From positions 62,001 to 126,000 of the forward strand of contig JADKEH010000010.1 of NCBI GenBank assembly GCA_016718155.1: a DNA stretch of 64,000 bases. The letters are read 5' to 3'. Positions 49,418 through 58,471 of this stretch are shown here, in pieces. Below the pieces are notes generated by a model. That model worked only from the letters and a program-made list of their open reading frames with translations. It was not told where the DNA came from and did no database searches. The stretch comes from Candidatus Rhodoferax randersensis (GTDB taxonomy: Bacteria > Pseudomonadota > Gammaproteobacteria > Burkholderiales > Burkholderiaceae_C). The translations under genes were made by a program, and so were the position numbers. The first letter of the stretch is position 1; every line of letters begins with the position of its first letter.

Positions 49418-50920
49418 ATGAACGCCCCGCTTCCATCCAACCAAACAGAGACCTTGCAGCGCAACGAGCGGCAGGCGCAAGTGGTGCAGGCGCTGAAAAC
49501 CGTGATGCCAGCCCACGCCTTGTTGTGGCACCAGGAAGACACGACCCCTTATGAATGCGACGGCCTGACCGCCTACCGTGAGCGCCCCCTGGTGGTGGCG
49601 CTGCCGGAGACCTATGAGCAGGTGCAAGCGGTGTTGCGCACCTGCCATGCCATGGACGTGCCGGTGGTGGCGCGCGGCGCGGGCACGGGGCTGTCGGGCG
49701 GGGCCTTGCCCAATAAGCTGGGCGTGACGCTGAGCCTGGCCAAGTTCAACAAGATTCTGAAGATGGACCCGCTCAGCCGCACGGCGGTGGTGCAAGGTGG
49801 TGTGCGCAATCTGGCCATCAGCGAAGCCGCCGCCCCGCTGGGTCTGTACTACGCCCCCGATCCGTCCAGCCAGATCGCCTGCACCATCGGCGGCAATGTG
49901 GCCGAGAACGCCGGCGGCGTGCATTGCCTCAAATATGGCCTGACGATTCACAACGTGCTGAAGGTCAAGGGCTTCACCATCGAGGGTGATGAAGTCGAGT
50001 TTGGCGGCGAGGCGCTGGACGCGCCGGGGCTGGACCTGCTCAGCATCGTCATTGGCTCGGAGGGCATGCTGGCCGTGACCATGGAAGTCACCGTCAAGCT
50101 GGTGCCCAAGCCGCAACTGGCGCGCTGCATCATGGCCAGCTTTGACGACATCCGCAAAGCCGGTGACGCCGTGGCCAGCGTGATCGCGGCGGGCATCATT
50201 CCGGCCGGGCTGGAGATGATGGACAAACCCATGACCGCCGCCGTGGAAGACTACGTGCACGCGGGCTACGACCTGAACGCTGAAGCCATTTTGCTGTGCG
50301 AAAGTGATGGCACACCCGAAGAGGTGGAAGAAGAAATCGGCCGCATGAGTGAGGTGTTGCGCACTTGCGGCGCCACGGCCATCGCGGTCAGCCGTGACGA
50401 GGCTGAACGGCTGCGGTTTTGGAGCGGGCGCAAAAATGCGTTCCCCGCATCGGGGCGCATCAGCCCCGACTACATGTGCATGGATTCGACCATCCCCCGC
50501 AAGCGCCTGGCCGACATTTTGCTGGCCATTGCCGAGATGGAAAAACGCTACGGCCTGCGCTGCGCCAACGTGTTCCACGCCGGCGACGGCAACCTGCACC
50601 CGCTGATTCTGTTCGACGCCAACGACGCCGACCAGTTGCGCCGCTGCGAATTGTTCGGCGCCGAGATCATGGAGACCAGCGTGGCCATGGGCGGCACCAT
50701 CTCAGGCGAACACGGCGTGGGCGTGGAGAAGCTCAACTCCATGTGTGTGCAGTTCTCGCGCGAGGAGTGCGAGCAGATGTTTGGCGTCAAACGTGCGTTC
50801 GACACCAAGGGCCTGCTCAACCCGGGCAAGGTGATCCCCACCCTGAACCGCTGTGCCGACTACGGCAAGATGCTGGTGCGCAACGGCGTGGTGTCGCACC
50901 CGGACTTGCCACGGTTCTAG
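49418..50920 (+). CDS. glcD: FAD-linked oxidase, glycolate oxidase GlcD-like
   Basis: A 500-residue flavoprotein. The N-terminal PCMH-type FAD domain has VVARGAGTGLSGGALPN and DPSSQIACTIGGNVAENAGG. The C-terminal half has CANVFHAGDGNLHPLILFD and GGTISGEHGVGVEKL, family marks of GlcD and D-lactate dehydrogenases. In the glycolate oxidase complex GlcD works with GlcE and GlcF; neither is adjacent here, since the next gene is convergent. It could be a D-lactate or other 2-hydroxyacid dehydrogenase. The ATG at 49418 has an AGGAGACG ribosome binding site. Confidence 0.82.
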   Translation: MNAPLPSNQTETLQRNERQAQVVQALKTVMPAHALLWHQEDTTPYECDGLTAYRERPLVVALPETYEQVQAVLRTCHAMDVPVVARGAGTGLSGGALPNKLGVTLSLAKFNKILKMDPLSRTAVVQGGVRNLAISEAAAPLGLYYAPDPSSQIACTIGGNVAENAGGVHCLKYGLTIHNVLKVKGFTIEGDEVEFGGEALDAPGLDLLSIVIGSEGMLAVTMEVTVKLVPKPQLARCIMASFDDIRKAGDAVASVIAAGIIPAGLEMMDKPMTAAVEDYVHAGYDLNAEAILLCESDGTPEEVEEEIGRMSEVLRTCGATAIAVSRDEAERLRFWSGRKNAFPASGRISPDYMCMDSTIPRKRLADILLAIAEMEKRYGLRCANVFHAGDGNLHPLILFDANDADQLRRCELFGAEIMETSVAMGGTISGEHGVGVEKLNSMCVQFSREECEQMFGVKRAFDTKGLLNPGKVIPTLNRCADYGKMLVRNGVVSHPDLPRF

Positions 50921-50947
50921 GCCAGCGCTCGCCAGCGCAAACGATCG

Positions 50948-52831
50948 CTACCAGGTATCGATCAGTCCGCCTGAACTCGCGGGGACCCAAGGCGCGGACT
51001 GCAGACCGCGCACCAGCCACTCGCGCGTCTCGGCAGGGTCAATCACCGCGTCAATCTCCAGCGTGGCGGCCATGTTCAGGGCGCTGCCGTTGTCCACCTG
51101 CTTGGCCAACAGTTGCGCAAACAAGGCTTCGCGTTGCGGCCCTTGCGGCTGCGCGTCCAACTCCTTGCGGAAACCCAGGCGCACTGCCCCTTCGAGCCCC
51201 ATGGCACCAAACTCGCCACTCGGCCAGGCGACTGTAAACATCGGGGCATGGAAACCACCCGCCGTCATGGCCATGGCGCCCAGGCCATAGCCCTTGCGTA
51301 GCACCACACTCATGTACGGCACGCGCAAATGCGCGGCGGCCACGAACATGCGGCTGACGTGGCGCACCTGCGCCTTGGTCTCGATTTCGGGGCCGACCAT
51401 GAAGCCGGGTGTATCCACCAGGCTGATGAGGGGCAGACCGTGCGCGTTGCACAGCTGCATGAAGCGCGCCGCCTTGTCGGCCGCATCGGCATCGATGGCA
51501 CCGCCCAGGTGCTGTGGGTTGTTGGCCAGCAGGCCCACGGCGCGGCCTTCGATGCGCGCCAGCGCGGTGTGGATGCCCTGACCAAAACCGCTGCGCAGGT
51601 GCAACAGACTTCCGTCGTCCGCGATGCCCGCCATGGCCAAACGTGTGTCGTAGACTCGCAGCCGGTTCTCGGGCACCACGTCCCTCAAGGCCTGCGCATC
51701 GGGCGCAACCCAGTCGCGCGCGCGCCCCTGAAAGAACGACAGGTAGTGCCGGGCCGCCGCCACCGCCGCCGCTTCGTCGGCCACCAACACATCGATGACC
51801 CCGTTGCCGTGCTGCACGCTGCTCGGGCCAATCTGCTCCGGGCTGAATACGCCCAGGCCACCGCCTTCGACCATGGCCGGGCCACCCATGCCGATGTTGC
51901 TGGCCTGCGTGGCGATGATCACATCGCTGCAGCCCAACAGCGCCGCATTGCCGGCAAAGCAGCGCCCGGCCACGATGCCCACCACCGGCACCTGACCGTT
52001 CAAGCGGGCATAGCTGGCAAAGGTACTCACGTGCAGCCCGGCCACGACGGCCGAGTCCACGTCACCGGGGCGGCCGCCTCCACCTTCGGCAAACAGCACC
52101 ACCGGCAGCTTGTGTTGCAGGGCCAGGCCCAGCATGCGGTCGGTCTTCTGGTGGTTGCGCATGCCCTGGGTGCCGGCCAACACGGTGGCGTCGTAGGCCA
52201 TCACCACCACGCGCGAGGCATCCGAGCCAAACAGCGACTGGTTCACGTTGCCGATGCCGGTCACCATGCCGTCGGCCGGCGTGTTGCGCACCAAATCTTC
52301 CTCGCTGCGGCGGCTGCGCTGCGCCGCCACCGCCAACGCGCCATACTCGATGAACGTACCCCCGTCGCACAAATCCGCGACGTTCTCGCGGGCGGTGCGC
52401 AGGCCCAGCGCGTGGCGCTTGGCCACTGCCTCGGTGCGGCTGGCGTCCTGGGTGAACGCATGGCGTGCCTGCAAGCGCTGTAGGTCGGCGCGTGGCCCGA
52501 CTGCTGGTCCCGCCGCATTGTTGGTGCCCGTGGGGTGGTCCGACGGTTTCGAGGCGATGTCGGGCGCCACATCCGCATCCATTAAATCAGCCCCCAAGCC
52601 GCGCACAGACTTAACCGATAGCTCTATATTTAGTAGCACATCTCCGGCCTGCACACTGTCGCCGGGCGCGAAGAAGCACTCACCAATCACGCCGTCGCGG
52701 TCGGCGCGCAACTCGTGCTCCATCTTCATGGCTTCCAGAATCAGCAGCACTTCGCCCGCCCGCACGTGGGCGCCTGGCTGCACCAGCCATTGAACAATCT
52801 GGGCCTGCAGGGGGGAGCGGATGTACGTCAT
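50948..52831 (-). CDS. Fused biotin carrier/acyl-CoA carboxyltransferase
   Basis: A 627-residue protein. Residues 1-75 are a biotinyl domain with the biotin lysine in ILEAMKMEHELRAD. A linker of about 60 residues follows, then a complete carboxyltransferase with both halves: DGGTFIEYGALAVAAQRSRR, VVLFAEGGGGRPGDVDSAVV, ASNIGMGGPAMVEGGGLGVF, and SLVDTPGFMVGPEIETKAQV. It would carboxylate an acyl-CoA, but no biotin carboxylase domain is fused or adjacent, so that subunit must come from elsewhere. The linker holds a short AT-rich stretch (52616-52645) unlike the rest. The start at 52831 begins just at the biotinyl fold; the upstream open frame to 53251 is a shadow of the asparaginase gene. Confidence 0.86.
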   Translation of the reverse strand: MTYIRSPLQAQIVQWLVQPGAHVRAGEVLLILEAMKMEHELRADRDGVIGECFFAPGDSVQAGDVLLNIELSVKSVRGLGADLMDADVAPDIASKPSDHPTGTNNAAGPAVGPRADLQRLQARHAFTQDASRTEAVAKRHALGLRTARENVADLCDGGTFIEYGALAVAAQRSRRSEEDLVRNTPADGMVTGIGNVNQSLFGSDASRVVVMAYDATVLAGTQGMRNHQKTDRMLGLALQHKLPVVLFAEGGGGRPGDVDSAVVAGLHVSTFASYARLNGQVPVVGIVAGRCFAGNAALLGCSDVIIATQASNIGMGGPAMVEGGGLGVFSPEQIGPSSVQHGNGVIDVLVADEAAAVAAARHYLSFFQGRARDWVAPDAQALRDVVPENRLRVYDTRLAMAGIADDGSLLHLRSGFGQGIHTALARIEGRAVGLLANNPQHLGGAIDADAADKAARFMQLCNAHGLPLISLVDTPGFMVGPEIETKAQVRHVSRMFVAAAHLRVPYMSVVLRKGYGLGAMAMTAGGFHAPMFTVAWPSGEFGAMGLEGAVRLGFRKELDAQPQGPQREALFAQLLAKQVDNGSALNMAATLEIDAVIDPAETREWLVRGLQSAPWVPASSGGLIDTW

Positions 52832-52973
52832 GCGCAGATTCTGCTGCAAGGCCACGGCGCGTGCGGTCAAGCGGGTGACAGGCGGGCACCCCGATACGCC
52901 GGTACCAAGCTGCCTCGCTGACGACTTCCGACAAGACTGCAATGCCCGGGATTCCTTGAGCCACAATGCCCCC

Positions 52974-53981
52974 ATGAACCTTGTCCCCTTGATCGAGCTT
53001 ACCCGCGGCGGCACGCGGGAATGCCTGCACTTTGGCGCCGTGGCGGTGGTCAATCGCCACCGGCAACTGCTGGCGCACGCTGGCGACGCGCAGTGGCTGA
53101 CGTTCTCGCGGTCCACGCTGAAGGCCCTGCAGGCGCTGCCCTTCATGCAGGGCGGCGGTGCGGCACACTTTGGTTTTTCGTCGCAACAGCTTGCGTTGCT
53201 GTGTGCCAGCCACAATGGCGAGGACAGCCATGTAGCCCAGGTGCAGGGCATGCTGGAGAAGACCGGCCTGAGCTACAAAGCCCTGCGCTGCGGCTGCCAT
53301 GTGCCGGGCATCTTCACGCAGTTGGAGATGGCGCCACCGCCCGACCTGAGCTATGACGAGCGGCACAACAACTGCAGCGGCAAGCACGCCGGGTTTCTGG
53401 CCTATTGCGTGCAACACGGCCTGAGTCTGGACGACTACCTTGACCCCATGCACCCGCTGCAACAGGCGATCCGGCGCGACGTGGCGCGAGCCGTCGGATT
53501 GAGCGCGCAGGACTTCAAGATGGGTATCGATGGTTGCTCCGCTCCCAACTACGCCATGCCCCTGTCAGCGCTGGCCTATGGCTATGCGCGTCTGGCCAGT
53601 GGCGCCCAGGACAGCGAATTCGGTGAGAGTTTTGCCGCCCTGGGGGAAGCCATGACGGCGCACCCGGACATGGTGTCCGGCCAGCGTCGCAACGATCTGG
53701 CCTTCATGCGGGCCGGGCGCGGCGACTGGGTCACCAAGGTCGGCGCCGACGGCGTGCAGGTGGTGGCCAGCAAGTGCCGCGGCGAGGCCTTTGCGATCAA
53801 GATCATCGACGCCAACAAACCCGCCTTGTTTGCCGCCAGCGTGGAGGTTCTGGAGCAGCTTGGCTGGCTCGATGACGCCCAGCGCGAGGCCTTGCGGCCC
53901 TGGCGCGCGCAGCCGCTGCTTAACGCACGGGGCTTGCTGGTGGGAGAGCGCCGACCCGTGTTCCAATTGCAGACGACCTGA
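52974..53981 (+). CDS. L-asparaginase II (Rhizobium-type)
   Basis: A 335-residue enzyme of the asparaginase II family known from Rhizobium etli. It is unrelated to E. coli AnsA/AnsB. Landmarks are SASHNGEDSH-like LLCASHNGEDSHVAQV, HNNCSGKHAGFLAYC, GIDGCSAPNYAMPLSALAY and GDWVTKVGADGVQVVA. The conserved Ser, Lys and Cys residues of these motifs form the active and zinc site in the family. It releases ammonia and aspartate from asparagine. The start at 52974 was chosen; it is divergent from the carboxyltransferase gene. Confidence 0.9.
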   Translation: MNLVPLIELTRGGTRECLHFGAVAVVNRHRQLLAHAGDAQWLTFSRSTLKALQALPFMQGGGAAHFGFSSQQLALLCASHNGEDSHVAQVQGMLEKTGLSYKALRCGCHVPGIFTQLEMAPPPDLSYDERHNNCSGKHAGFLAYCVQHGLSLDDYLDPMHPLQQAIRRDVARAVGLSAQDFKMGIDGCSAPNYAMPLSALAYGYARLASGAQDSEFGESFAALGEAMTAHPDMVSGQRRNDLAFMRAGRGDWVTKVGADGVQVVASKCRGEAFAIKIIDANKPALFAASVEVLEQLGWLDDAQREALRPWRAQPLLNARGLLVGERRPVFQLQTT

Positions 53982-54032
53982 GCCCCGACGCGCCCACCAC
54001 TGGCCATAGACCCCTACGACCTGGACAAGACC

Positions 54033-55415
54033 ATGAGAAAACTCTCCCTGCTGGACCTGGCTTTCTTTGTTGCCGAGTCCGGGGCCAGTCCCAAACACGT
54101 CGCCGGACTGCTGATTTTCAAGAAGCCACCCAAGGCGGGCGCCTCGTTTGTGAAGAACCTGTACCGCGACTATCTGGCCGCCACCGACGTCAAGGCACCT
54201 TTCAACCGTGTGATCCAGTTCTCGTTGTCTGCCATGCCCAGTTGGCGCACGCTCGACAAGGTTGACCTGAGCCAACACATTTTTTACGACCGCCTGGATA
54301 AGGGTCACAACGACCGGCGCGCGCTGTATGCCTTTGTGTCCAAGTTGCACACGCCGCGGCTGGACCGCAGGCGCCCGCTATGGGAGGTGCATGTCATTGA
54401 CGGCCTGCCCGACGGCACCTTCGCGCTGTACCAGAAGATGCACCACGCGGTGGCCGATGGCGTGACCATGGCGCGCTGGACTGCACAGGGCTTCTCCGAA
54501 CGCGCCGACGACATGACGCAGCAACCCATCTGGACCGTGCGGCACGGCTCAGGCGGGCGCACCCGCTTCAAAGACGAAATGATGAAGTCGCTGTGGGCGC
54601 AAGTGGCCAGCAACGGCAAGCGGATGCTGGGTATCGGTCGGCTGGCAACCATGCTGCTTCTGGAAAGCGTCACGCTCACCAAGAACGCCATTGCGCTGCC
54701 CTTTGTCGCCAGTGCCGACACCCCGCTGACCGGCCAGGTCACGGCCGGTCGACAATTTGCCACGGCAGCGGTGTCGATGCAGCGGGTCAACGATATCCGC
54801 GAGCGCACGCGCTCCACGCTCAACCACGTGGCACTGACTTGCGTCGACGCGGCGCTGCACCGCTACCTGCGCGACCAGGGCGTGCACCTCAATCGCCCGA
54901 TCACCATTCAGATGCCGGTCAATCTTCGCGCCGAGGGCGAGAAGAGCGTCGGCAACAAGATCGGCATCATTCAAGTGGAACTGTCGGCGCCGACCGAAGA
55001 CCCCTACGTGCGCCTGCGCAACATCGGCTTTTCCCTGCGCAATGTGCGCACCATGATCGACAGCGTGGCACCGGAGGCGATCGAGTCCTACACCCTGATC
55101 ACCGGCCTGTTTGGCCAGATCGCCGAAATGCTGAACCTCAGCAAGCAGTTACCGCCCACGGGCAACACACTGGTCTCGAACGTGCCGGGACCCAAGCAGC
55201 CGCTGTACCTGCGCGGCGCGCGCATGCTGGAGATGCACCCGATCAGCACCCTGCCGCCGAGCAACCTGCTCAACATCACGCTGTTCAGCTATGCCGGCGC
55301 GCTGTACTTCGGCCTGATCGCCACCGACGAGTTGCCCCAGCTTGAACGCCTGGGCGACTACGTGGTGGAAGCCTTTGGCGAGCTCGAAGCGTCGGTTCGC
55401 AGCGCACACTCATAG
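54033..55415 (+). CDS. Wax ester synthase/diacylglycerol acyltransferase
   Basis: A 460-residue WS/DGAT. The catalytic motif HHxxxDG is present as KMHHAVADGVTMARW (about residues 133-147). Other marks are RRPLWEVHVIDGLPDG, PLTGQVTAGRQFA and the C-terminal NVPGPKQPLYLRGARM plus ISTLPPSNLLNITLFSYAG. It joins fatty acyl-CoA to fatty alcohol or diacylglycerol to form storage wax esters or triacylglycerol. It lies 51 bases after the asparaginase gene. Together with phaM in this window it suggests reserve-lipid storage capacity. Confidence 0.9.
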   Translation: MRKLSLLDLAFFVAESGASPKHVAGLLIFKKPPKAGASFVKNLYRDYLAATDVKAPFNRVIQFSLSAMPSWRTLDKVDLSQHIFYDRLDKGHNDRRALYAFVSKLHTPRLDRRRPLWEVHVIDGLPDGTFALYQKMHHAVADGVTMARWTAQGFSERADDMTQQPIWTVRHGSGGRTRFKDEMMKSLWAQVASNGKRMLGIGRLATMLLLESVTLTKNAIALPFVASADTPLTGQVTAGRQFATAAVSMQRVNDIRERTRSTLNHVALTCVDAALHRYLRDQGVHLNRPITIQMPVNLRAEGEKSVGNKIGIIQVELSAPTEDPYVRLRNIGFSLRNVRTMIDSVAPEAIESYTLITGLFGQIAEMLNLSKQLPPTGNTLVSNVPGPKQPLYLRGARMLEMHPISTLPPSNLLNITLFSYAGALYFGLIATDELPQLERLGDYVVEAFGELEASVRSAHS

Positions 55416-55493
55416 CCACAAGCGCACCAGCCGCTGCGCCCAACAGGGATCGCCGAGGCTTGATTTGCCTAAATGGCATTAGCTCCTGCCGTT

Positions 55494-55508
55494 TTGCTTA
55501 GTAAGCAA
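55494..55508. promoter_or_regulatory. Palindrome upstream of ornithine cyclodeaminase
   Basis: TTGCTTA-G-TAAGCAA is a perfect 7-base palindrome in an AT-rich leader about 105 bases upstream of the ocd start. Nearby TGATTTGCC (55461 on) and GCCAAATCA (55509 on) form a looser inverted pair around it. It is a candidate operator for the arginine/ornithine catabolic unit. No regulator gene is adjacent. Confidence 0.4.
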
Positions 55509-55612
55509 GCCAAATCAGCAAAAATATCCTATTTTGATTGACATCGCGCTGTCATAACCTTGCGTTGTGCGGTGACCGGGCCGCGTTCAAAAAAACGAGC
55601 GAGACGACTTTT

Positions 55613-56692
55613 ATGACGCGCTATATCGACGTAGTCAATGTGCAGGAGCTGGCAAGCCGCCTCGGCGTTGCCACCATGATGACTGAGATGGCCTGCTTCA
55701 TCCGCGAGGACTTCCTGCGCTGGGAGCAGTTCCAGAAGTCGCCGCGCACTGCCAACCACTCCGAAGTGGGCGTGATCGAGTTGATGCCGGCCTCGGACGG
55801 GCAACACTACGCCTTCAAGTACGTTAACGGTCATCCGCAAAATCCCACGCACGGACTCTCCACCGTGATGGCGTTTGGCGTGCTGGCCGAAGTAGCGACG
55901 GGCTTTCCAATACTGCTCAGCGAGCTGACCGTGACCACGGCGATGCGCACGGCCGCCACCTCGGCGATGGCTGCCCAGGCACTGGCGCGGCCCCACTGCA
56001 CCAGCATGGCGCTGATTGGCAACGGCGCACAAAGCGAGTTCCAGGCGATTGCCTTCATCAGCATGCTTGGCATCACCGAACTGCGTTTGTTTGACGTGGA
56101 CACCAGCGCCACCGACAAGCTGGAGCGCAACCTGCGCGCCTGGGCACAGACCGGTGGCGCGAACCAAGCACTGACCATCATTCGGTCGGCTTCGGTGGCG
56201 GATGCGGTGCGAGGCGCCGACATCGTGACTACGGTTACCGCGGACAAGACCCAGGCGACGATTCTGACGCTGGAGATGATCGAGCCTGGCATGCACATCA
56301 ATGGCGTCGGCGGCGACTGTCCCGGCAAGACCGAGCTGGACCGCCGCATTCTGGAGCAAGGCTACCTTGGCGACACGCGCGTGTTTGCCGAGTACCTGCC
56401 GCAGACTCGAATCGAGGGTGAAGTACAGCAAATGGATGTGGACTTCCCGGTCACGGAACTGTGGCAGGTGCTCGCGGGCCATGCGCCAGGGCGTCAATCG
56501 GCGCAGCAGGTCACCATCTTCGATTCGGTTGGCTTCGCGCTGGAGGACTTCTCGGCGCTGCGTTACCTTCACCACCTCGCCTTGGCCCAAGGCGTCGGCT
56601 CAGAGATCCATCTGGTGCCGCAGATGCAAGACCCCAAGAACCTGTTTGGCGTCGTCGCCCCACGCTCGGCCGCCCTGCTCAGGGCCGCATAA
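55613..56692 (+). CDS. ocd: Ornithine cyclodeaminase
   Basis: A 359-residue member of the ornithine cyclodeaminase/mu-crystallin family, which converts ornithine directly to proline and ammonia. Family features include SELTVTTAMRTAATSAMAAQ, the Rossmann loop CTSMALIGNGAQSEFQAIAF, VTTVTADKTQATILT and MHINGVGGDCPGKTELDRRI, with the catalytic aspartate of the GDxPGK region. The start at 55613 (MTRYIDVV) was chosen over the shadow start at 55538. It heads a rightward cluster with an amino acid ABC importer, a porin and arginase, a complete route from arginine to proline. Confidence 0.92.
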   Translation: MTRYIDVVNVQELASRLGVATMMTEMACFIREDFLRWEQFQKSPRTANHSEVGVIELMPASDGQHYAFKYVNGHPQNPTHGLSTVMAFGVLAEVATGFPILLSELTVTTAMRTAATSAMAAQALARPHCTSMALIGNGAQSEFQAIAFISMLGITELRLFDVDTSATDKLERNLRAWAQTGGANQALTIIRSASVADAVRGADIVTTVTADKTQATILTLEMIEPGMHINGVGGDCPGKTELDRRILEQGYLGDTRVFAEYLPQTRIEGEVQQMDVDFPVTELWQVLAGHAPGRQSAQQVTIFDSVGFALEDFSALRYLHHLALAQGVGSEIHLVPQMQDPKNLFGVVAPRSAALLRAA

Positions 56693-56874
56693 GCCGCGAT
56701 GATGGCACCCCTATTTCGCCTGATGAACTCGAATCAGACAGGGAAAACCCAGGCCAGCGCGACCGATAGCTGCGCCATAATTTACAGCGTCGCGTGGTCG
56801 CCTGAGTAGCCGGGATTGTTACCACCCTCTCTTACTTTGCCGTGATTGTCAGACCCACTTTTTGGAGAATTAAA

Positions 56875-57636
56875 TTGAAACGATTGAAAACAGGATTGAT
56901 GGCCCTTGCGTTGCTCGCCGCGTTTGGCACCAGTGCCCGGACCATCGAGGAAATCAGGAAAGGCGGCACGATGCTGGTCGCCACCGAGGGGCAGTTTGCG
57001 CCATTCAACTTCTTCGTGGGCAACAAACTGACCGGCTTCGAGATTGAACTCACCGAGCTCATCGCCAAAAAAATGGGCGTTACGCTAGAGTGGAAGGCGC
57101 TGAGCTTCGACGCCCTGCTGGCAGGCTTGCGTCAGGGTCGCTGGGACATCGCCGTCGCCTCGCACGGCATCACCGACGAGCGCGCCAAGGCGGTGACCTT
57201 TGCCGATCCGCACTACTGCTCGGGCGGCATGATCGTGGCCAAGGAGGCGGGCATTCGCACCGTCAAGGATCTGGCAGGCAAGACGGTGTCGGTACAAACT
57301 GGCACCAGCTACCTCGATAACGTCAAGAACGTCCCCGGCCTCAAGGAAATGAAGAACTTCCCGTCCGACACCGATGCCCGCAGTGCACTGGTGGCGGGCC
57401 GCTCGGACGCGTGGGTCAGCGACCGTTTTGTAGCAATGGAGGCGATTCGCAAAAACCCTGGTCTGGGCTTGAAGATGGGTGAATTGCTGTTTGTGGAACG
57501 CATCGCCGCAGCCGTGCCCAAGGGCAACGCAGGTCTGGCAGCAGCCTGGAACAAAGCCTTGTCCGAGGTCATCTCCGATGGCAGCTATGCCGAGCTGTCC
57601 AAGCGTTACTTCGAAGAAGACGTTCGCTGCAAGTGA
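56875..57636 (+). CDS. Periplasmic binding protein of a polar amino acid (arginine/ornithine) ABC importer
   Basis: A 253-residue SBP_bac_3-type protein. The signal peptide is KRLKTGLMALALLAAFGTSA. The mature part begins RTIEEIRKGGTMLVATEGQF and has FDALLAGLRQGRWDIAVASH and GKTVSVQTGTSYLDNV, the usual amino-acid-binding family pattern. The start is an unusual TTG at 56875, chosen because GGAG lies seven bases upstream and the signal peptide then has normal length. It is the first gene of the importer; arginine or ornithine as ligand is inferred from ocd and arginase in the same cluster. Confidence 0.87.
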   Translation: MKRLKTGLMALALLAAFGTSARTIEEIRKGGTMLVATEGQFAPFNFFVGNKLTGFEIELTELIAKKMGVTLEWKALSFDALLAGLRQGRWDIAVASHGITDERAKAVTFADPHYCSGGMIVAKEAGIRTVKDLAGKTVSVQTGTSYLDNVKNVPGLKEMKNFPSDTDARSALVAGRSDAWVSDRFVAMEAIRKNPGLGLKMGELLFVERIAAAVPKGNAGLAAAWNKALSEVISDGSYAELSKRYFEEDVRCK

Positions 57637-57688
57637 GTCTTGACCCACTTCCTGTGAAGTGGCTTGCCCATCCTAAGAAAGACTCACC

Positions 57689-58471
57689 TTGCTAATTTCC
57701 GTCTGGCCCGATCACTGGGGGCGGTCCGCGCGCAGCAACGCCACCATGGCGGCGGCGGCGGTCGTCCTGATGGTGGTTCTGGCGTCCTTGGGCACGCTGC
57801 TGTCTTGGCTGCCCGAGCCGATTGGCCCCAACGCCGAGCAGTTCTCCGCCGGCGCCCGCATGACCCTGTGGCTGACCCTGTGGTCGGGCTCCATCGGTGT
57901 GGTGCTGGGCGTGGTGGCCGCACTCGGGCGCACCTCTCGCCATCTCGTGCTGCGCCAAATCGCCTCGTTCTATATCTGGGTGATCCGCGGCACGCCGCTG
58001 TTGGTGCAGGTTCTGTTCGTGTATTTCGCGCTGCCGGTGCTGGTACCCGGCATGGACTTGCCAGACTTTGCCAGCGCCGTGATCGCCTTGTCGTTGAACG
58101 TCGGGGCCTACAACGCAGAGGCCGTGCGGGCGGGCTTGCTGGCCATCCCACGCGGTCAAACCGAAGCGGCGCGGGCACTTGGACTTGGCCGACACTACGT
58201 CTTCATGGATGTGGTGTTTCCACAGGCGTTCAAGATCTCGCTGCCGGCCCTGGTAAGCAATTTTGTGGCGCTGATGAAGGACTCCTCGCTGGCCTACGCC
58301 ATTGGGGTAGTGGAGCTGACCAACGTTGGCAACCGGATTCAGGCACAGACTTTCCAGCCGATTCCGACCCTGGCCACCACCGCGTGTATTTACCTGCTGC
58401 TGACCACCTTGATGACGCAGTTCTCCAACGCCATCGAGTACAAGGTTGATGTGGAAGGGCGGCAAAAATGA
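57689..58471 (+). CDS. Polar amino acid ABC importer permease
   Basis: A 260-residue permease of the HisM/GlnP group. About five helices are visible. The EAA-like loop GLLAIPRGQTEAARALGLGR, with VVFPQAF nearby, contacts the ATPase, and IWVIRGTPLLVQVLFVYF is typical of this group. The start used is a TTG at 57689 (LISVWPDHWG); the first ATG is 19 codons further in. The 3' end overlaps the ATPase gene as ATGA. A single permease gene suggests a homodimer. Confidence 0.88.
   Translation: MLISVWPDHWGRSARSNATMAAAAVVLMVVLASLGTLLSWLPEPIGPNAEQFSAGARMTLWLTLWSGSIGVVLGVVAALGRTSRHLVLRQIASFYIWVIRGTPLLVQVLFVYFALPVLVPGMDLPDFASAVIALSLNVGAYNAEAVRAGLLAIPRGQTEAARALGLGRHYVFMDVVFPQAFKISLPALVSNFVALMKDSSLAYAIGVVELTNVGNRIQAQTFQPIPTLATTACIYLLLTTLMTQFSNAIEYKVDVEGRQK

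Noticed and set aside
55476..55495. Sigma-54 promoter (TGGCAT ... TGC) upstream of ocd
   Set aside because: The distance between the GG and GC elements is 11 rather than 10 bases, and the -12 element is poor.
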